Part shown: positions 59,101-64,000 of the stretch, in pieces
Position numbering within the stretch: the first letter of the stretch is position 1
Layout: every line of letters begins with the position of its first letter
Assembly (NCBI GenBank): GCA_030562195.1
Contig: CM060203.1
Span: forward strand, 6,028,208 to 6,092,207
Length of the DNA: 64,000 nucleotides
Direction: 5' to 3'
Source: Nipponacmea schrenckii
Taxonomy: Eukaryota; Mollusca; Gastropoda; Lottiidae
The notes under the pieces: model-generated
What the model was told of the DNA's origin: nothing
What the model saw: the letters and a program-made list of their open reading frames with translations, nothing else
The model's database searches: none
Made by a program: the position numbers and the translations under genes

Positions 59101-62100
59101 TGGACAATATGAAATTTCCTCTCTTGTATAGTTTGGACAATATGAAATTTCCTCTCTTGTATAGTTTGGACAATATGAAATTCCCTCTCTTAAGTTTGGA
59201 CAATATGAAATTCCCTCTCTTGTATGGTTTGGACAATATGAAATTCCCTCTCTTGTATGGTTTGGACAATATGAAATTCCCTCTCTTGTATGGTTTGGAC
59301 AATATGAAATTCCCTCTCTTGTATAGTTTGGACAATATGAAATTCCCTCTCTTGAGTTTGGACAATATGAAATTCCCTCGCTTGTATAGTTTGGACAATA
59401 TGAATTTCCTCTCTTGTATAGTTTGGACAATATGAAATTCCCTCTCTTGTATAGTTTGGACAATATGAAATTCCCTCGCTTGTATAGTTTGGACAATATG
59501 AAATTCCCTCGCTTGTATAGTTTGGACAATATGAAATTCCCTCTCTTGTTTAGTTTGGACAATATGAAATTCCCTCGCTTGTTTAGTTTGGACAATATGA
59601 AATTCCCTCTCTTGTATAGTTTGGACAATATGAAATTTCCTCTCTTGTATAGTTTGGACAATATGAAATTTCCTCTCTTGTATAGTTTGGACAATATGAA
59701 ATTTCCTCTCTTGTATAGTTTGGACAATATGAAATTCCCTCGCTTGTATAGTTTGGACAATATGAAATTTCCTCTCTTGTATAGTTTGGACAATATGAAA
59801 TTTCCTCTCTTGTATAGTTTGGACAATATGAAATTCCCTCTCTTGTATAGTTTGGACAATATGAAATTCCCTCTCTTGTATAGTTTGGACAATATGAAAT
59901 TTCCTCTCTTGTATAGTTTGGACAATATGAAATTCCCTCTCTTGTTTAGTTTGGACGATATGAAATTCCCTCTCTTGTATAGTTTGGACAATATGAAATT
60001 CCCTCGCTTGTTTAGTTTGGACAATATGAAATTCCCTCTCTTGTATAGTTTGGACAATATGAAATTCCCTCTCTTGTATAGTTTGGACAATATGAAATTC
60101 CCTTGCTTGTATGGTTTGGACAATATGAAATTCCCTCTCTTGTATAGTTTGGACAATATGAAATTTCCTCTCTTGTATAGTTTGGACAATATGAAATTCC
60201 CTCGCTTGTATAGTTTGGACAATATGAAATTTCCTCTCTTGTATAGTTCGGACAATATGAAATACCCTCGCTTGTATAGTTTGGACAATATGAAATTCCC
60301 TCTCTTGTATAGTTTGGACAATATGAAATTCCCTCTCTTGTATAGTTTGGACAATATGAAATTCCCTCGCTTGTATAGTTTGGACAATATGAAATTCCCT
60401 CTATTGTATAGTTTGGACAATATGAAATTCCCTCGCTTGTATAGTTTGGACAATATGAAATTCCCTCGCTTGTATAGTTTGGACAATATGAAATTCCCTC
60501 GCTTGTATAGTTTGGACAATATGAAATTCCCTCTCTTGTATAGTTTGGACAATATGGAATTCCCTCTCTTGTATAGTTTGGACAATATGAAATTCCCTCG
60601 CTTGTATAGTTTGGACAATATGAAATTCCCTCGCTTGTATAGTTTGGACAATATGAAATTCCCTCTCTTGTATAGTTTGGACAATATGAAATTCCCTCGC
60701 TTGTATAGTTTGGACAATATGAAATTCCCTCGCTTGTATAGTTTGGACAATATGAAATTCCCTCGCTTGTATAGTTTGGACAATATGAAATTCCCTCGCT
60801 TGTATAGTTTGGACAATATGAAATTCCCTCGCTTGTATAGTTTGGACAATATGAAATTCCCTCGCTTGTATAGTTTGGACAATATGAAATTCCCTCTCTT
60901 GTTTAGTTTGGACAATATGAAATTCCCTCGCTTGTTTAGTTTGGACAATATGAAATTCCCTCTCTTGTATAGTTTGGACAATATGAAATTCCCTCTCTTG
61001 TATAGTTTGGACAATATGAAATTCCCTCTCTTGTTTAGTTTGGACAATATGAAATTCCCTCTCTTGTTTAGTTTGGACAATATGAAATTCCCTCTCTTGT
61101 TTAGTTTGGACAATATGAAATTCCCTCTCTTGTATAGTTTGGACAATATGAAATTCCCTCTCTTGTATAGTTTGGACAATATGAAATTTCCTCTCTTGTA
61201 TAGTTTGGACAATATGAAATTCCCTCTCTTGTATAGTTTGGACAATATGAAATTCCCTCTCTTGTTTACTTTGGACAATATGAAATTCCCTCTCTTGTAT
61301 AGTTTGGACAATATGAAATTCCCTCTCTTGTTTAGTTTGGACAATATGAAATTCCCTCTCTTGTTTAGTTTGGACAATATGAAATTCCCTCGCTTGTTTA
61401 GTTTGGACAATATGAAATTCCCTCGCTTGTATAGTTTGGACAATATGAAATTCCCTCTCTTGTTTAGTTTGGACAATATGAAATTCCCTCGCTTGTTTAG
61501 TTTGGACAATATGAAATTCCCTCGCTTGTATAGTTTGGACAATATGAAATTCCCTCGCTTGTATAGTTTGGACAATATGAAATTCCCTCTCTTGTATAGT
61601 TTGGACAAGATGCCTGGTTCTTTGATTTAAACTAATGTCCAAAAGAAACGATACCACTTGTTTGCAAAGACAGTAAAGAAAAACTAAAAAATGCAGAAAT
61701 TTAGGATTGGTGTAATTCTTTTGAAAAATCTTTTATCAACATCTGTGCAGAATTCATTTGAATGAAATCTGTACAATCAATATGACAAGCCTTTAAAAAT
61801 GGGTGGGGTCTGTCAGCTGTTTTATACAGTTTATATGCACGTATAGCTAGAGAGGGAAATGTCACTTTCACGAAATTTGTGTTTTTCCCAGAAGAGATTG
61901 ATTCTTCCCGGTATTTATCGACTATGAGGTGTTTGGGATGTACAATACATATTAGCAGGTTTTCATATTAAAAAATTCACTTTGTGAAAAAAAGAATTGC
62001 AAAAACATTGGTATCGTTTCTTTTGGACACTAGTTTAGTTTTAAGAACTCGTTGATAAATTCTGATTGTGAATAATTTCAGTCTGAAGATTTGTTTACTC

Positions 62101-64000
62101 TGATTGAGTCTCATGAAGGGAAACCGTTGAAACTGTATGTTTATAATAGTGGTACTGACAGTTGTAGAGAAATAACTATAACCCCTAATGGAGCCTGGGG
62201 TGGACAGGGCAGGTAGGTATATCATAAACCCTCTTTACACCAGGGCCCCAGCTCATAGAAAATATAACCATTTTTCATCAAGTTACGATACTTATGACAC
62301 TATTAATGGCAAATAGGTTGTAGGAGAAGGTTCAGGCCATTATAAACCATTTTACATTTGATTAAATTTGATTTAGAATTCTCTTGGATGTAAACAATTA
62401 TCCAATTTTTTTTTATCTACATTTATTATTATTTACCAATGTTTATTTTTATTTACAGTCTAGGCTGTGATATAGGCTATGGTTATTTACACAGAATTCC
62501 CAAGCGTCAATTCCCTACCAGTTTACCAGAAACTAAAGTTAACGTGGCTCAATCTCAGTCTCCAGTTAAAGGACAGGATGGTTTCTCTGAGGTCTGTATT
62601 ATAATAATAACTATAATCTTTCTTCATCTTAACTAATAGAGGCATAGATACTTTATATAGTTTATACATAGTAATATCACACATTACACTATGGATGGTT
62701 TTTACATGGAAATGGTTTTTGAATCTCTTCTTTGGACTAGAATTTCAAGGATATAATATTTCAAACTTTCTTATCATATATAACATTTAAGAATTTTTTT
62801 TTTTTTATATTTTTAGGTTTTATTGAACACATCTGGAGTACCTCAAGATCTGACAAATATGTCAATTAACACTGGTGAGTTTATCCATAGCCTGTGCTTC
62901 TGGGATTTGGAAGGGATTTCCTTGGTCGGCACAATTTGAAAACTAATACCGTATAATTCCGAATATAGTGTGCAGGCATGTATTATGCACTCCCCTTCCT
63001 TGCCTCCGAGAAAATTCATTTACCCATATATAATGCTCACCCCTTCCTTGCCTCCGAGAAAATTCATTTACCCATATATAATGCGCACCCCTTCCTTGCC
63101 TCCGAGAAAATTCATTTACCCATATATAATGCGCACCCCTTCCTTGCCTCCGAGAAAATTCATTTACCCATATATAGTGCGCACCCCTTTTTGCGGAAAA
63201 AATACGACTTTAAGTTGACATTTCACAGCATGTCTAATTTATTTTCTTTCATCTCCCTCGTCATCCAACACATTCTCTACCAAGCGTTCCAATAATTATA
63301 TTGTTTTTACCGACCCAGAATTTTGTGTCTGATTTGTTTTGAATCCTGTTTGTCTTATACCTGATACTATTTGATGTTCTTTATTCCAGGAACACCAACA
63401 ATACCTGTCATTCCTCAATCAACAGGAATATCATCATTTCCTTCACCACCAGGTGGAGCCACACCTGTTACAAAACCCACTGCTCCCCCTTTACTCAATT
63501 CAAGTAAGATAACTCTCTTTTAACTCTTGGGTTATAATGGACACAGTTCACCAATTCATTTGCAATCTATGTCCATGTTAAATCACGAAATTCAATCCTC
63601 TATAACTTTTCCAGAAATCTCGCTAGAAACTTTTTTACCTGGCCATGAATTAGTTCAATATATCTTGACAATTAGGTCGTACAAAGTAAATTGTCTGTTT
63701 TACAGGCCCCGCGCCCTCCGGTAAAATACCCCGCGCTCCATAAGTATTTATTGACATTTTGGAATAATTAATAAATAATGCGCGCGCGTGTCCAAAATTG
63801 TGTGTAAAATAGAGTTCCCGTTCCCCGTTCCCGGAAATATTTTTTACCATAATTATCTCCCTTGGCGTTTAACGAAATACCGGAAGTGGCTTAGAATGCG
63901 CTTTTCATCATCGATAAAAAGATTTTCTTATACAACTTAAAACTGAAATTGATTACGACACAATTGAACGTTGGAAAATACAATTATTTGCTGAAGGAAG
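56088..64000 (+). CDS. GORASP: Golgi reassembly-stacking protein (GRASP55/65), 5' part, runs off right edge
   Basis: Nine coding exons: 56088-56150, 57310-57390, 57547-57704, 57982-58027, 58913-58999, 62082-62212, 62459-62591, 62817-62874 and 63390-63503. Phases agree at every junction and give 290 codons. The product begins [20 protein letters not shown]; Gly2 is the expected N-myristoylation site that anchors GRASPs to Golgi membranes. Two PDZ-like repeats follow (about 1-105 and 106-205), with the conserved [56 protein letters not shown] and [20 protein letters not shown]. GRASPs oligomerise in trans to tether cisternae. A Pro/Ser/Thr-rich regulatory region starts near residue 235, and the remaining exons are beyond the window. 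It is closest in wording to GRASP55 (GORASP2), but invertebrates usually have one ancestral gene. Confidence 0.96.
56785..57030 (+). repeat. Dispersed repeat, copy 1 (GRASP intron 1)
   Basis: Begins tgttctaatgactgggaaaa and ends acttgcccacattcc. The same sequence, with scattered changes and a 25-bp deletion, recurs at 58,191-58,403 in the same orientation. Confidence 0.8.
57310..57390 (+). CDS. GORASP: GRASP exon 2
   Basis: 81 bp, phase 0 on both sides, after tattttcag and ending TTG|gtaggt. It encodes [20 protein letters not shown] and AIGNTRL of PDZ-like repeat 1. Confidence 0.94.
57547..57704 (+). CDS. GORASP: GRASP exon 3
   Basis: 158 bp after gtattatag, phase 0 in and phase 2 out (ATAAG|gtaggt). 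It encodes [20 protein letters not shown] through [11 protein letters not shown]. The acceptor and first exon bases are duplicated 38 bp upstream (57,495-57,529), but use of that upstream acceptor reaches TAA after eight codons. Confidence 0.93.
57982..58027 (+). CDS. GORASP: GRASP exon 4
   Basis: 46 bp after ttcttgtag, phase 2 in and phase 0 out (TTG|gtgagt). It encodes [16 protein letters not shown]. Confidence 0.94.
58191..58403 (+). repeat. Dispersed repeat, copy 2 (GRASP intron 4)
   Basis: Second copy of the element at 56,785-57,030. It has shared internal landmarks aactcgtaattaggctaatt and ccataggtatgtacgtca. No terminal repeats are evident. Confidence 0.8.
58913..58999 (+). CDS. GORASP: GRASP exon 5
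   Basis: 87 bp after attattgtag, phase 0 on both sides (GAG|gtttgt). It encodes [20 protein letters not shown] and IGADSVLHE. The following 3.1-kb intron contains the 33-bp satellite. Confidence 0.94.
59078..61615. repeat. 33-bp satellite in GRASP intron 5, about 77 units
   Basis: Unit tttggacaatatgaaattcc plus ctctcttgtatag, with recurrent ctc/ctg and tat/ttt variants and a few shorter units. The period is 33, so frames of 738 and 867 codons stay open on both strands without being genes. Confidence 0.95.
62082..62212 (+). CDS. GORASP: GRASP exon 6
   Basis: 131 bp after aatttcag, phase 0 in and phase 2 out (GGCAG|gtaggt). It encodes [20 protein letters not shown] through [11 protein letters not shown] of PDZ-like repeat 2. 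Confidence 0.94.
62459..62591 (+). CDS. GORASP: GRASP exon 7
   Basis: 133 bp after tttacag, phase 2 in and phase 0 out (GAG|gtctgt). It encodes [18 protein letters not shown], then a hydrophilic linker ending GQDGFSE. Confidence 0.93.
62817..62874 (+). CDS. GORASP: GRASP exon 8
   Basis: 58 bp after atttttag, phase 0 in and phase 1 out (ACTG|gtgagt). It encodes [19 protein letters not shown] in the regulatory region. Confidence 0.88.
62985..63190. repeat. 48-bp minisatellite, 4 copies, GRASP intron 8
   Basis: Unit ccccttccttgcctccgaga, aaattcatttacccatatat, aatgcgca. It begins after taccgtataattccgaatat, which may belong to a mobile element end. Confidence 0.88.
63390..63503 (+). CDS. GORASP: GRASP exon 9, Pro/Ser/Thr-rich
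   Basis: 114 bp after ttattccag, phase 1 in and phase 1 out (TCAA|gtaaga). It encodes [20 protein letters not shown] and continues Pro-rich to PPLLNS, the start of the SPR region. The gene continues past the window. Confidence 0.88.
63504..64000 (+). other. GRASP intron 9 (start), no feature
   Basis: Intronic sequence to the window edge, with a GC-rich gcgcgcgcgtg run near 63,780. No further exon is recognised. Confidence 0.5.

Noticed and set aside
59005..61657. Very long open frames (up to 867 codons) on both strands
   Set aside because: They follow the 33-bp satellite exactly, exist in several frames at once, and sit inside a GRASP intron.

Overview
The window looks like animal nuclear DNA, most likely from a lophotrochozoan and probably a mollusc. 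All real genes are split into short exons by GT-AG introns, the DNA is AT-rich, and it carries a LINE, tRNA-derived SINEs, a hAT transposon and many minisatellites. The phylum is inferred; no species can be named. I see nothing prokaryotic, no viral gene and no CRISPR array. By eye, about 40% of the window is tandem repeat.

Three host genes could be rebuilt exon by exon, with splice phases that agree at every junction. (1) The 3' end of a penta-EF-hand (PEF, sorcin/grancalcin-like) gene lies on + at about 3.8-7.9 kb. Its calcium-binding exon is tandemly amplified 19 times, plus a partial copy. Each unit is exactly the 100-bp exon plus a 16-bp GT...AG spacer. (2) A complete subfamily-1 nuclear receptor (PPAR/NR1P/E75-like) lies on - from about 26.6 to 12.97 kb. 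It has seven shared coding exons and at least three alternative first coding exons, all with the same splice phase. The predicted proteins are 462-474 aa. (3) The first nine coding exons of a GRASP55/65 (GORASP) Golgi-stacking gene lie on + from 56,088 and run off the right edge.

Mobile DNA: a broken LINE (1-3.77 kb, - strand) abuts the PEF exon array. A structurally complete hAT transposon (51,439-54,184; 14-bp TIRs, 8-bp target duplication, 697-aa transposase) sits inside a 57-bp minisatellite. A 302-bp poly(A) retroposon with a 15-bp target duplication sits inside the 80-bp satellite. SINE copies lie at about 13.3, 20.5 and 24.7 kb, and foldback elements at 12.1-12.5 and 18.7-18.9 kb.

The 27-50 kb region holds no recognisable gene. 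It is a mosaic of satellites with units of 80 bp (four blocks), 52 bp, 56 bp, 23 bp and 29 bp. Introns of the three genes carry further arrays (40, 22, 20, 69, 34, 33 and 48 bp). Many open frames in the arrays exist only because unit lengths are multiples of three or lack stops; they are not called as genes.

The most unusual observation is the PEF exon array: 17 of 19 copies keep an open EF-hand frame and all keep GT and AG ends. The phase allows only one copy per transcript, because joining two creates an immediate stop. It is either an exon-born satellite or a candidate mutually exclusive exon cluster.
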